Assembly (NCBI GenBank): GCA_047602305.1
Contig: JASGHO010000001.1
Coordinates: forward strand, 1,054,001 to 1,118,000
DNA from: Ancrocorticia sp047602305
Lineage (GTDB): Bacteria; Actinomycetota; Actinomycetes; Actinomycetales; Actinomycetaceae
Length of the DNA: 64,000 nucleotides
Direction: 5' to 3'
The notes beneath the pieces were generated by a model. It was not told the DNA's origin and made no database searches. It saw only the letters and a program-made list of their open reading frames with translations. The translations under genes were made by a program, and so were the position numbers. Positions 34,550-43,875 of the stretch are shown piece after piece (position 1 is the stretch's first letter; every line of letters begins with the position of its first letter).

Positions 34550-35836
34550 ATGCGTTTTACCCGGCTTACCCGCGATAGCTACGCCCAATTCATGGATCAC
34601 GCCGAGCGTGCCTTCTATTCCCAGCTCCCTGCCGTCGGCGAACTGCGCCGCGAGCAGGGGCAGAAGGTCGAATATGTCGGGGTGGTTGGGACGGATGATG
34701 AAGGCCGTGAGGTCTGCCTCGCTGCCGGTCTGCTCACATTCCGGCCGTGGCGGCGCTTCTTCGAGCGCGCCCATCTCATCTTCGGGCCCACGCTCGACTG
34801 GACGAACGACGAGCTCATTGACTGCTTCTTCACCGGAGTCCGGGCATTCCTGCGCTCCGAACACCCCAAGACGCTGGCGCTGCGCGTCAACCCGCTCCTG
34901 GAGAAGAACTTCTACGAGGATATCGAGATCGTCGCCTCCAACCCGGTGGCCGCGCACGTGGACATCAAGCTGCGTGGACTGGGCTGCACCCGCATCGACA
35001 AGGAGTTCTACGAGCAGGACGATATTGAAGCCCGTTTTGCTTTTGTGAAGGATGTGGGTGGGCTTTCGTTCAAGGAAGCGGTGGCCTCGTGTGGACAGGT
35101 CGTGCGTACCGGGTTCAACCGGGTGGGCACCAACGGGGTGCGTGTCGAGTTCAAGTCCCCTTCCGATATCGGGATCCTCAAGCAAGTACTGGCACATACC
35201 GCTGAGCGCACCGACATGCATGCCTTCGACGATTCCACTTTCACCTACTACCAAGACCTCATGGAACACTTGGGTCCCGATGAGGCCTTCTTGCCGGTGG
35301 CGATCCTCAACTGCCAAGACGCCCTCGACCTCATCACCACTGAACGTGACCAGATCAGCGCCAAGATAGGCCAGCTGACCGCCCAGGCCGAACAGGCCCT
35401 GGCCCAAGGCCGCCAGTTGGGTAAGAAGCAACGCAACGCGATGAAGGAATGCGAATCCCGCCTGGAAGTCCTTGAACGGCGTGCCAGTGAGACTGAGCAG
35501 GTGCGCGCCGAGCATGGTAACGAAGTCATTCTCGCGGCTAGTTTGTTTATTCATTCGCCTCATGAGCTGGTCTACCTGGTCTCGGGTGCCTACGCCCAGT
35601 TCCAGTCCTATTACGGGATCTACCTTATTCACCGGGCCATGATGGAATGGGCTACCAGCCACCAGGTGCGCTGGTACAACATGTTCGGTATCACCGGAGA
35701 CTTCACCGAGAACGCCTCCGACGCCGGAGTCCTGCACTTCAAACGCCAATTCAAAGGCAACGTCGAAGAATACGCCGGAACCTACATCCTCCCCATCCGA
35801 GCCCGGTTGGCCAAGCAACTGGCCGCAATCTCCTGA
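34550..35836 (+). CDS. FemABX-type peptidyl aminoacyltransferase (left copy)
   Basis: 428 residues. Enzymes of this fold add amino acids from aminoacyl-tRNA to the lipid-linked peptidoglycan precursor to build the cross-bridge. The sequence has two GNAT-like halves separated by the FemA antiparallel coiled-coil arm (about 260-320, EQALAQGRQLGKKQRNAMKE). No ribosome site is evident at the ATG. From about residue 162 to 416 the DNA is almost identical to the right-hand copy at 37070, while the first ~160 residues differ. The middle fem gene lies 112 nt downstream. Confidence 0.9.
   Translation: MRFTRLTRDSYAQFMDHAERAFYSQLPAVGELRREQGQKVEYVGVVGTDDEGREVCLAAGLLTFRPWRRFFERAHLIFGPTLDWTNDELIDCFFTGVRAFLRSEHPKTLALRVNPLLEKNFYEDIEIVASNPVAAHVDIKLRGLGCTRIDKEFYEQDDIEARFAFVKDVGGLSFKEAVASCGQVVRTGFNRVGTNGVRVEFKSPSDIGILKQVLAHTAERTDMHAFDDSTFTYYQDLMEHLGPDEAFLPVAILNCQDALDLITTERDQISAKIGQLTAQAEQALAQGRQLGKKQRNAMKECESRLEVLERRASETEQVRAEHGNEVILAASLFIHSPHELVYLVSGAYAQFQSYYGIYLIHRAMMEWATSHQVRWYNMFGITGDFTENASDAGVLHFKRQFKGNVEEYAGTYILPIRARLAKQLAAIS
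35033..35798. repeat. 766-bp inverted repeat, left arm
   Basis: Inverted partner of 37108-37873, with only about four mismatches by eye. The arms cover the C-terminal two-thirds of the outer fem genes and flank a 1309-bp spacer. Confidence 0.93.
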
Positions 35837-35948
35837 CCGCGCTTTCCTGACGAAGCTAACCCAGCATCCCAGCCGGACGCTAACCCAGCTTCTCAGCCAC
35901 ACACTTACCCAACACGTTCAACCATTCGAGAGGAACGCCAAGACTTTT

Positions 35949-36929
35949 ATGGAAATCCAGAAGATACTGTCCAAGCCCGAATGGGACGAGTTTGTCGACG
36001 AGGTCAAGGGAAACCCACTCCAGCTGTGGGCCTGGGGTGAGGTCAAGCGACTGCACGGATGGCACGTGGAGCGAGTGTTCGTTCGCGACGGCGGCGTCGT
36101 CGTCGGCGGTGCTCAAATCCTCTACCGTCCCCTCCCCTTCCCGTTCCGTTCCTTCGCCTACGTGCCGCGTGGCCCGCTCGTCAAGGACAGCCGGATCTCG
36201 CTCGCGGATCTCATGGACGTGCTCGCCGCGCACGTGAAGAAGACGCGCAAGTCCGTGGTGCTCACGGTCGAACCGGAGGTCATGGATGTTCCGCTTCCGC
36301 AAGGGTGGCAGCAGTCCGAGAACACCGTTCTCTCACCGGAGACGGTGTACCTGGACCTCTCCCACTCCGAGGAGGAGCTCAAGCGTGACATGAACAAGTC
36401 CACGCGCCGAGCCATCAAGAAGTCCACGGAGGCGCTGAACATCCGCCGCGCGACCACCCGCGAGGATCTCCAGATCTGCCTGGATATTCTGCACGAGGCC
36501 TCCGAGCGCGCCGGTTTCAACCTGCACTCGGACAAGTACTACATCGATATCTTCGAGCAGTTCGGGGACAACGCCGCCGTCTTCATCGCCGAATACGAAG
36601 GCGAACCGGTGGCCTTCGACTGGCTCGCCACCAGCTCGGGATGCACCTACGACCTCTACGGCAGCGCCAACACCATGGGCCGCAAGCTGCGCGCCAACTA
36701 CGGCATCACCTGGCACTCCATCGCCTACTCGCAGGAGAAGGGCATCGCCTACTTCGACTTCGGCGGCATGGTCGAGGGCGGCGTCTCCACCTTCAAGAAC
36801 CACTGGACCAAGAGCCCCACCGTCTTCGTGGGCACCTGGGACAAGCCCCTCTCCCCGCTCTACGTGGTGTGGTCCAAGGGCCTCCCGACCGCCCTCAAGC
36901 TGCTTCACAAGATCCGCTGGGGAAAGTAG
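35949..36929 (+). CDS. FemABX-type aminoacyltransferase (middle copy)
   Basis: 326 residues. It lacks the coiled-coil arm of its neighbours, a FemX-like architecture: GNPLQLWAWGEVKRLHGWHV at the start, DMNKSTRRAIKKS and GITWHSIAYSQEKGIAYFDF later. Members without the arm usually add the first bridge residue. GAGAGG lies 14 nt upstream of the ATG. The gene sits alone between the two arms of the inverted repeat. A GACGACGGCG motif follows its stop by one base. Confidence 0.9.
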   Translation: MEIQKILSKPEWDEFVDEVKGNPLQLWAWGEVKRLHGWHVERVFVRDGGVVVGGAQILYRPLPFPFRSFAYVPRGPLVKDSRISLADLMDVLAAHVKKTRKSVVLTVEPEVMDVPLPQGWQQSENTVLSPETVYLDLSHSEEELKRDMNKSTRRAIKKSTEALNIRRATTREDLQICLDILHEASERAGFNLHSDKYYIDIFEQFGDNAAVFIAEYEGEPVAFDWLATSSGCTYDLYGSANTMGRKLRANYGITWHSIAYSQEKGIAYFDFGGMVEGGVSTFKNHWTKSPTVFVGTWDKPLSPLYVVWSKGLPTALKLLHKIRWGK

Positions 36930-36932
36930 AAC

Positions 36933-36942
36933 GACGACGGCG
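36933..36942 (+). repeat. GACGACGGCG motif after a stop codon
   Basis: Three bases after the stop codon of the middle fem gene. Confidence 0.8.
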
Positions 36943-36992
36943 CCCGCGGCTCACCTGAGTATCTCGCAGGCCTCGTGATTGCGCTGGGTTTT

Positions 36993-37032
36993 AACAATGG
37001 CTCCCTTCCGAGTTCGGAGGGGAGCCATTGTT
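36993..37032. terminator. Bidirectional terminator between convergent fem genes
   Basis: AACAATGGCTCCC (36993-37005) pairs with GGGAGCCATTGTT (37020-37032), with a further TCCGA/TCGGA stem inside. TTTT precedes it, so the leftward direction has the T-tract. Confidence 0.85.
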
Positions 37033-37069
37033 GTGTCGGGGCAGGCTAATTAGCTGAGCGCATGTTGCG

Positions 37070-38338
37070 TCAGCTCAGGGCACCGAGGCGCGCGGCGAGC
37101 TTGGGGTGGATGGGGAGGATGTAGGTTCCGGCGTATTCTTCGACGTTGCCTTTGAATTGGCGTTTGAAGTGCAGGACTCCAGCATCGGAGGCGTTCTCGG
37201 TGAAGTCTCCGGTGATACCGAACATGTTGTACCAGCGCACCTGGTGGCTGGTAGCCCATTCCATCATGGCCCGGTGAATAAGGTAGATCCCGTAATAGGA
37301 CTGGAACTGGGCATAGGCACCCGAGACCAGGTAGACCAGCTCATGAGGCGAATGAATAAACAAACTAGCCGCGAGAATGACCTCGTTACCATGCTCGGCG
37401 CGCACCTGCTCAGTCTCACTGGCACGCCGTTCAAGGACTTCCAGGCGGGATTCGCATTCCTTCATCGCGTTGCGTTGCTTCTTACCCAACTGGCGGCCTT
37501 GGGCCAGGGCCTGTTCGGCCTGGGCGGTCAGCTGGCCTATCTTGGCGCTGATCTGGTCACGTTCAGTGGTGATGAGGTCGAGGGCGTCTTGGCAGTTGAG
37601 GATCGCCACCGGCAAGAAGGCCTCATCGGGACCCAAGTGTTCCATGAGGTCTTGGTAGTAGGTGAAAGTGGAATCGTCGAAGGCATGCATGTCGGTGCGC
37701 TCAGCGGTATGTGCCAGTACTTGCTTGAGGATCCCGATATCGGAAGGGGACTTGAACTCGACACGCACCCCGTTGGTGCCCACCCGGTTGAACCCGGTAC
37801 GCACGACCTGTCCACACGAGGCCACCGCCTCCTTGAACGAAAGCCCACCCACATCCTTCACAAAAGCAAAACGCTCCTGGATGTCCGCCACAGTATCCGA
37901 ATCGGCGGTGAGGAGCTCGCCTCCGAGAGAAGCCACCACGCTATCGAGATGCTCGACCTGCGGGTTGGCTCCCGTTACCTCGATGTCCTCGTAGAAGTTA
38001 CGTGAGAGCAGCGGATTGACTCGCACCGCCAGCACCCGCGGGTCCTTACGGTAGAACTTCACCAGGCCACGGAAGAACTCCTCGACAAGCTCCGCATCGT
38101 CCCAGTCGAGAGTGGGACCATAGGCGAGAACGGCGCGTCGGAACAGGCGCTTCCACGGACGCAACACAACAGCCGCACCGGCCCGCACTACGCCGTCGTC
38201 CTTCAGCCCCACGTACTGGATCTCGAAGCCCTCTGCGGCGCGCACGTTGGCGTAGCTGGGCAGCTGGGTGTAGAAAACGCGCGGCTGGCTCTCCAGAAAC
38301 TCTGCGTATTCGGCTTCGGACAATGTCGTGAAAGGCAA
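37070..38338 (-). CDS. FemABX-type peptidyl aminoacyltransferase (right copy)
   Basis: 422 residues. Same architecture as the left copy, with the coiled-coil arm at about 250-315. Its N-terminal ~160 residues differ from the left copy (RAEGF then IQYVGLKDDGVVRAGAAVVL) but the rest is the same apart from the last 12 residues (PIHPKLAARLGALS versus PIRARLAKQLAAIS). The divergent N-terminal half probably sets a different acceptor or donor. Co-oriented with the ATP-grasp and murJ genes, which lie upstream on the minus strand. Confidence 0.9.
   Translation of the reverse strand: MPFTTLSEAEYAEFLESQPRVFYTQLPSYANVRAAEGFEIQYVGLKDDGVVRAGAAVVLRPWKRLFRRAVLAYGPTLDWDDAELVEEFFRGLVKFYRKDPRVLAVRVNPLLSRNFYEDIEVTGANPQVEHLDSVVASLGGELLTADSDTVADIQERFAFVKDVGGLSFKEAVASCGQVVRTGFNRVGTNGVRVEFKSPSDIGILKQVLAHTAERTDMHAFDDSTFTYYQDLMEHLGPDEAFLPVAILNCQDALDLITTERDQISAKIGQLTAQAEQALAQGRQLGKKQRNAMKECESRLEVLERRASETEQVRAEHGNEVILAASLFIHSPHELVYLVSGAYAQFQSYYGIYLIHRAMMEWATSHQVRWYNMFGITGDFTENASDAGVLHFKRQFKGNVEEYAGTYILPIHPKLAARLGALS
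37108..37873. repeat. 766-bp inverted repeat, right arm
   Basis: See 35033-35798. Recombination between the arms would flip the spacer that holds the middle fem gene. Confidence 0.93.
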
Positions 38339-38463
38339 CGGAACTCCGCTCGTAAAGGGTTAAGTGTTTGGTGGCGCACAGCCACCCCATATGTATTCGT
38401 GGTTCGTATCGGGAAGTGGGCGAGGGCCGCACTCCGCAACGGGCGCAAGTATCTGGACGGTAC

Positions 38464-39777
38464 TCAGAAACCCGTATCCGTGGCACGAGGATACCAGCGC
38501 CGAATGGAACGCACCTGATTGATGCCGTTGAGAATGCGGTAGATGGTGCGCTTGATGTGCCGATCGGCCGGGTAGGCCAGCGGGTTGACGATGCGGCGCT
38601 TGCCAATGCGCAGGCGCATGCGGCGCACCCGCCGGTACAGGGCGTCGTCGCGCAGGTAGCGCCGGCTCGCCAGCAGCATCGGAACCACGGTGTAGATCCC
38701 CTCGCGGGAATTCGTTTGGTAGGGGTGGCTGCGGCCTTCGAGGTCGGCGAGGACGGTGGCGGCCATGTCGATGCCGCCCACCTTCATGTAGTAGTGGCTG
38801 CGTCCGATACGCGGGTTGAGATCGAGCCAGCGGGCGACGCCGTCGCGCGGATCGATCTTCACATCCAGCGAGAAGAATCCCCGCAGGCCCGAGGCGGCGA
38901 TGAGCCGCTTGGCGTCGGAGATCAGGGCGTCGTTCTTCTCCAGCAGGATCATCGCCGCATTGCCGATGAGGTGCGGATCGTGCAGGCCGAGCAGCACCCG
39001 ACCGGACGCGCACACGGTGATCTCACCGCGCCCGTCCACATAACCGTTGACGACCCACTGGGTGGTGTCGTCACCCAGGATGAGATCCTGGATCATCAAC
39101 TCCACCGCGACACCGGCCGCGTGCAGCGCCTCGAAGTACTCCAGCGCCTGCGAGCGCTCCGCGCACTCAACAATTTTGCGCAGCCCGTCCTTCCAGTGCA
39201 CGTTCGTGTCCGCGCCGCTCAACGGCTTCACCACGATCGGGAAGGTCACCTCGGAAAGCGTGGCCTCCCAGGTTTCGGGGTGGGACAGGGACACGACGGC
39301 GCGATGCGGCACCGCCAACCCCAGCGATGCGCATAGCTGCGCCAGCTCCTCCTTGGAGTTGACCCGCGTGACCGTCTCCCACGACGAGTAGGGCAGGAAC
39401 CAGCGGTCACTGAGCCGCTCGGCGTGCCGCGTGACGAACTCCGTGCCCTCGTCCGAGTTGACGAGGAAGAGCAGCCGGTTGTTCGGGAAGTCGCGGGCCA
39501 CCTGATCCAGCGCGGCCACGAAACGCTCCTCGTCCAGCAGCGTTCCCTGCGGCAGGATGCGAATATCCAGGATCGACGACGAATTGACCGGGCCCCGATA
39601 GTATTCAGCCAGGATGAGCGACCTCAGCCCGGCCGTCTCGTGAAAGATACGGGCGAGGCTGTAGTCCGCGATGTCATTACCAACAATGACCGGGAGAACC
39701 GGGGCGTCGGCCGGAAGAACCGGAACGGCGCGCGATTGAACCGGAGCCTCCGGCTCCTCGGAGTGATGGGACACCAT
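38464..39777 (-). CDS. ATP-grasp ligase, D-aspartate-ligase-like
   Basis: 437 residues. ATP-grasp pattern: FPIVVKPLSGADTNVHWKDG, VELMIQDLILGDD and FFSLDVKIDPRDG followed by LDLNPRIGRSHYYMKVGG (the metal-binding Asn/Arg loop). The architecture matches carboxylate-amine ligases such as the D-Asp ligase that attaches D-Asp to the peptidoglycan Lys. Next to fem genes and murJ, a cell-wall role is likely. The ATG at 39777 has TAGGAGGAC directly upstream; murJ ends 6 nt before it. Confidence 0.75.
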   Translation of the reverse strand: MVSHHSEEPEAPVQSRAVPVLPADAPVLPVIVGNDIADYSLARIFHETAGLRSLILAEYYRGPVNSSSILDIRILPQGTLLDEERFVAALDQVARDFPNNRLLFLVNSDEGTEFVTRHAERLSDRWFLPYSSWETVTRVNSKEELAQLCASLGLAVPHRAVVSLSHPETWEATLSEVTFPIVVKPLSGADTNVHWKDGLRKIVECAERSQALEYFEALHAAGVAVELMIQDLILGDDTTQWVVNGYVDGRGEITVCASGRVLLGLHDPHLIGNAAMILLEKNDALISDAKRLIAASGLRGFFSLDVKIDPRDGVARWLDLNPRIGRSHYYMKVGGIDMAATVLADLEGRSHPYQTNSREGIYTVVPMLLASRRYLRDDALYRRVRRMRLRIGKRRIVNPLAYPADRHIKRTIYRILNGINQVRSIRRWYPRATDTGF

Positions 39778-39783
39778 GTCCTC

Positions 39784-41880
39784 CTACTTGATTCCGAGGC
39801 GGCGCAGGATGGGCCGCACGGGACGAATGAGAAGCTGCCATTCTTCCATCTTCAGCAGGTGCATGAGAAGTCCGTACACCGCCACCATGAGGATGCCAAC
39901 AACAACGAGCGAGCCGAACGCCGGAAGCGGGTTCGCCTCCACCCCCATGGGCCGGAAGAACTGCATGGCTGCCAGGCCCGCCGCGGTGGTGACCGCGGCG
40001 ATTGCGGCAAGTTTGGCATGGACGACGACGAGACGGCGCCCATCGATTCCGTTCATCGCCTTGCGCGCGAACAGGGTCATGACGATCGCCGCGCCCATGT
40101 TCGTCACCGACATCGTGATACCGATGCCCACCACCACCCACTGCGGCGGCAGCAACGCGCTCAACCCGAATCCGACGAGGCCCAGAATCTGGAACGGCAA
40201 GTTCATGAAGAACACCTTGCGGGTGTCCTCGAAGGCGTAGAACACCCTGTTGAGGACTGTCACGGCGGCCACTCCCACCAGTCCGAGTGACATGGCGACG
40301 ACGACGCGGCCCAACGTCACCACTTCTTCCGGGGCGATAGTCAGCGCCAGCAGGCGCGCCAGCGGCGTGGCCAGCACAACGATTCCCGCAGTGATGAGGA
40401 ACATCATGGTGGAGACGGTCCGCAGCGTCACCGAGGTGTCGCGGCGCATCGCCTCCATATCGCCGTTGGCCGCGGCGCGCGAGAGCCGGGTGAACATCGC
40501 CGTCGCAATGGAGACCACGATGAGCGAGGTGGGCAGCGCGTAAATCATGTTGGCCACCGAGAAGGTGGCGTTGCCGGCCACCTGCTGCACGTCCATGCCC
40601 ATGCTCACGGCGCGCGCCGTGGCCGAGGCCGCAACATTCGACTCGATCATCGACGGGATGATGCCCGTAATCATCATGAGCAGCACCCACCAGGAGGCCC
40701 GGCCCGCGTCCCCCAGGCCGGAGCCGCGCCACTTGAAGTCCGGGCGGAAACGAATGCCCAACTTGCGCAATGGCCAGATCAAAATGGCAGCCTGCACCAC
40801 AATTCCCAGGGTGGAAAAACCGCCCAGTACGGCGATGCGATCGCCCGTCCACACGGTGACGTCGTCGGCGGTGGCCCAGTCGAATCTCCCGTAACTCCAC
40901 AGGAAGATGAGCATTCCGAAGATGGCGACGACGTTGTTGAGGGCCGGAGCCCACATGTAGGGCCCGAAATTCTCCCGCGCATTGAGAATCTGCCCGAGAA
41001 CCGTGTACATCCCATAGAAGAAAATCTGGGGTAGGCACCAGTAGGCGAAAGCCACCGTGAGGTCGTACCACTCCGGCAGCATCGTTGCCGCGAAGGCCTT
41101 GACCACGTAGGGCGCCGCCAAAGTGATGAGAACCGTGGCCGCACCGAGGAAGACGATGGCCAGCGTGAGCAGCTTGTTGATGAAGGCCGCGCCGTCGTCG
41201 TCCGAATGCTCTGACGCGCGCACAATAGCCGGCACCAACACCGCGTTGACGAGGCCGCCGATGACAATCATGTAGATGAGGTTGGGCAGCATGTTCGCCA
41301 CGTCGAAGGCGTTCGATGCCGGGGCGGTGGTACTGATGACCGCGCCCAGCAGGATGGGCGAACGCACCAACCCCAGGAAGCGAGAGAAGAAGGTGCCCAG
41401 GAACATGACGAAAGATGAACGCGCCACGCTCACTCGGGGGGTGGCCTTCCCGACCTTGGGCTGCGCGGTGGGTTCGCGAGTTTCGGGCTGCGCGGGTTCG
41501 GCGGGTTCGACCAACTCAGGGTGTTCGGAGGTGGGCTCCTCGGCCGGGCCCTCGGCAGGTTCGGTGTGTTCGTCCGTGGTATCCAGAGTCACCTCGGTGG
41601 GCTGATCGAACGCCTCCTGAGCAGAGGCTTCGGCGCCCGGAACCACGGCAACCTCGAAGGCCGGAACCTCGGGAGTAGCTGCGGAAGGTACAGAGTGGCC
41701 AGACGGAGTCAGATCGAGATCCGGGGAGGGCTCAGCGGGTGCACTCTCGTCACGCGCGGTCACGGATGCGACGAGCGTCGGGGTGTGGACGCGCGCGGCC
41801 TCCCACCTGTCGTAACGGTGGCCCCAACCGGAACCGTCCGCAAAATGGCGGCCTCGGGGTCTCTTTGGACGAAATGGCAT
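39784..41880 (-). CDS. murJ: Lipid II flippase MurJ
   Basis: 698 residues. A ~150-residue acidic, Pro/Glu-rich cytoplasmic N-terminus is followed by a MurJ core of about 14 transmembrane helices (SSFVMFLGTFFSRFLGLVRS at about 154). It moves lipid II across the membrane. The ATG at 41880 follows TACGAT and six bases, a leaderless start. The ATP-grasp gene follows 6 nt after the stop, so the pair forms an operon. The long disordered N-terminus is common in Actinobacteria. Confidence 0.95.
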   Translation of the reverse strand: MPFRPKRPRGRHFADGSGWGHRYDRWEAARVHTPTLVASVTARDESAPAEPSPDLDLTPSGHSVPSAATPEVPAFEVAVVPGAEASAQEAFDQPTEVTLDTTDEHTEPAEGPAEEPTSEHPELVEPAEPAQPETREPTAQPKVGKATPRVSVARSSFVMFLGTFFSRFLGLVRSPILLGAVISTTAPASNAFDVANMLPNLIYMIVIGGLVNAVLVPAIVRASEHSDDDGAAFINKLLTLAIVFLGAATVLITLAAPYVVKAFAATMLPEWYDLTVAFAYWCLPQIFFYGMYTVLGQILNARENFGPYMWAPALNNVVAIFGMLIFLWSYGRFDWATADDVTVWTGDRIAVLGGFSTLGIVVQAAILIWPLRKLGIRFRPDFKWRGSGLGDAGRASWWVLLMMITGIIPSMIESNVAASATARAVSMGMDVQQVAGNATFSVANMIYALPTSLIVVSIATAMFTRLSRAAANGDMEAMRRDTSVTLRTVSTMMFLITAGIVVLATPLARLLALTIAPEEVVTLGRVVVAMSLGLVGVAAVTVLNRVFYAFEDTRKVFFMNLPFQILGLVGFGLSALLPPQWVVVGIGITMSVTNMGAAIVMTLFARKAMNGIDGRRLVVVHAKLAAIAAVTTAAGLAAMQFFRPMGVEANPLPAFGSLVVVGILMVAVYGLLMHLLKMEEWQLLIRPVRPILRRLGIK

Positions 41881-42039
41881 GGTCCGATCGTAGCGCTTTG
41901 CCGCCGCGGATACGCTCCAGCGCGCCTCGCCTCACATTGAGATCGGCCACGTCTTCATGCCCCGCACCACGCTTGGGGAAGTGATCGGGGTGACGCTCGA
42001 GTCGACCAATCCCGACAGAGCCAGATGCCGAGATACGCA

Positions 42040-42083
42040 GTTGGGACACGACCTCGTCGTTCTCAGACGTATCGTGTCCCAAC
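42040..42083. repeat. Inverted repeat, possible transporter-operon terminator
   Basis: GTTGGGACACGA (42040-42051) and TCGTGTCCCAAC (42072-42083) are perfectly complementary with a 20-nt loop. It lies just beyond the stop of the fused ATPase gene; no T-tract follows, so termination is uncertain. Confidence 0.5.
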
Positions 42084-42108
42084 TCAACCCTTCACAGCAA
42101 GCGCACTC

Positions 42109-43875
42109 CTACTTCGTGGCGCGCTCCTCTTCCAGGATCTTGATGAGGGCCTCGCGGCGCTCGGCCTGGATGCGGGGATCGGGAACCGGCAGCGAGGCGA
42201 TGAGCCGCTTGGTGTAGGAGCGCCGCGGGTTCTGCAACACATCCCATCCCCTGCCGGACTCCAGCATCTCGCCGCGGTAGAGCACCCCGACGCGATGGGC
42301 CAACATATCCACCACCGCAAGGTCGTGGGTGATGAAGAGGCAGGCGAAGCCGAACTCCTTCTGCAAATCCTTGAAGAGCGCGAGCACCTTCGCCTGCACG
42401 GAAACGTCCAGGGCCGAGGTGGGCTCGTCGGCGATGAGAAGCTTCGGGTTGAGTGCCAGCGCCCGAGCGAAGGAGATGCGCTGACGCTGACCACCCGAGA
42501 GCTCATGCGGGAAGCGCGCCGCATAGGAGGCGGGCAGCTGGACGGCCTCCAGCAGCTCGGCAACTCGCGCACGGCGCGCAGCCGCATTCATATCCGGGCG
42601 GTGAATGTCCAGTGGCTCGCTGATGGCGTCGCCAATCGTCTGCTGCGGATCGAAGCTGGTGGCTGGATCCTGGAAAACGAAGCCGATGTCCTTGCGAAGC
42701 GGACGGAACTTGCGCTCCTTGAACCCCTTCATCTCCATGCCAAGAACCTTGAGCGATCCGCCGGTCACTTCCTCCAGGCCCGCCATGGCGCGCCCGATGG
42801 TGGTCTTGCCCGAACCGGACTCCCCCACCAGACCAAAGACCTCGCCCTCGTGAATCGTCAAGTCTACGCCGCGCACCGCCTGGAATGCCGGGCTGCCGAG
42901 GCGCCCGGGATAGGTGACGCGCATGCCGCGCGCTTCCACAATGGCGGGCCGCGCATCCACCTCGGCGAGGTCACGCTCGGTCAGCTTCACCGACGCCGAA
43001 TGGCGCCCCAGATGCGGCACCGCGGCGAGAAGCTGCTTGGTATAGGGCTGAACCGGGGCGTAGAAAAGTTCCTGCGTCGGCGCCCGCTCAATGATCTGCC
43101 CCTTGTACATGACGGCCACCGAATCAGCGAGATCGGCCACCACGCCCATGTTGTGGGTGATGAGGAGGATCGAGGTGTTGTACTCGTCGCGAATGGAGCG
43201 CAGCAGGCCCAGAATCTCGGCCTGCACGGTGACGTCAAGCGCCGTCGTCGGCTCGTCGGCGATGATGAGGTCCGCGCCCATCGCGAGCGCCATGGCGATC
43301 ACGATGCGCTGCTTCTGCCCGCCAGAGAATTCGTGAGGGTAGTAGTCGATGCGCTTCTCGGGGTCCGGAATTCCGACGGTTCGCAGTGCACGCACCGCCT
43401 CCTCACGGATCTCCTTCTTCTTCAACTTCGGGTTGTGAGCGCGCAGTCCTTCCCCGATCTGCCACCAGATGGGGTAGACCGGATTGAGTGAACCGGACGG
43501 CTCCTGGAACACCATCGAGACCTGTTCGCCGCGCAGCTGACGTAGCTTGTGCCCGTGCAGACCGACGACGTCGGTGCCCTCCACCAGGATCGCACCGGTC
43601 GCCGTCGCCGTTTCAGGAAGAAGCCCAAGGATGGAACGCGAGGTGACGGACTTGCCGGAACCGGACTCGCCCACCAACGCCAGAATCTCGCCGGGGTCCA
43701 GGAAGAGCGAGACGCCGTCGACGGCGCGCACGTCCCCGTGGTCGGTGGCGAAGGTGATCCCCAGGTCAATGATCTTCAGGCGGCGTTCAGTGGCCATCTC
43801 GGCCTCGAACTCCTCGCGGGTGTAGGGCTGGCCGTCGAAGCCACGCTCCGGGGGCTGCCATTGCAGGTCACTCAT
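42109..43875 (-). CDS. Peptide ABC transporter, fused DppD-DppF ATPase
   Basis: 588 residues. Two complete ABC ATPase domains in one chain. The first (about 31-290) has GESGSGKS, FSGGQKQRI and IADEPTTALD; the second (about 325-570) has GESGSGKT, LSGGQRQRI and IADEPTSALD. The fusion replaces separate DppD and DppF subunits. The ATG at 43875 overlaps the permease stop (ATGAGTGA), with GAGAGG upstream. Takes part in oligopeptide or dipeptide uptake. Its 23-residue open extension upstream is probably not translated. Confidence 0.93.
   Translation of the reverse strand: MSDLQWQPPERGFDGQPYTREEFEAEMATERRLKIIDLGITFATDHGDVRAVDGVSLFLDPGEILALVGESGSGKSVTSRSILGLLPETATATGAILVEGTDVVGLHGHKLRQLRGEQVSMVFQEPSGSLNPVYPIWWQIGEGLRAHNPKLKKKEIREEAVRALRTVGIPDPEKRIDYYPHEFSGGQKQRIVIAMALAMGADLIIADEPTTALDVTVQAEILGLLRSIRDEYNTSILLITHNMGVVADLADSVAVMYKGQIIERAPTQELFYAPVQPYTKQLLAAVPHLGRHSASVKLTERDLAEVDARPAIVEARGMRVTYPGRLGSPAFQAVRGVDLTIHEGEVFGLVGESGSGKTTIGRAMAGLEEVTGGSLKVLGMEMKGFKERKFRPLRKDIGFVFQDPATSFDPQQTIGDAISEPLDIHRPDMNAAARRARVAELLEAVQLPASYAARFPHELSGGQRQRISFARALALNPKLLIADEPTSALDVSVQAKVLALFKDLQKEFGFACLFITHDLAVVDMLAHRVGVLYRGEMLESGRGWDVLQNPRRSYTKRLIASLPVPDPRIQAERREALIKILEEERATK

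Noticed and set aside
34463..35902. 479-residue frame antisense to the left fem gene
   Set aside because: Shadow of the fem gene; a similar frame appears opposite the right copy for the same reason.
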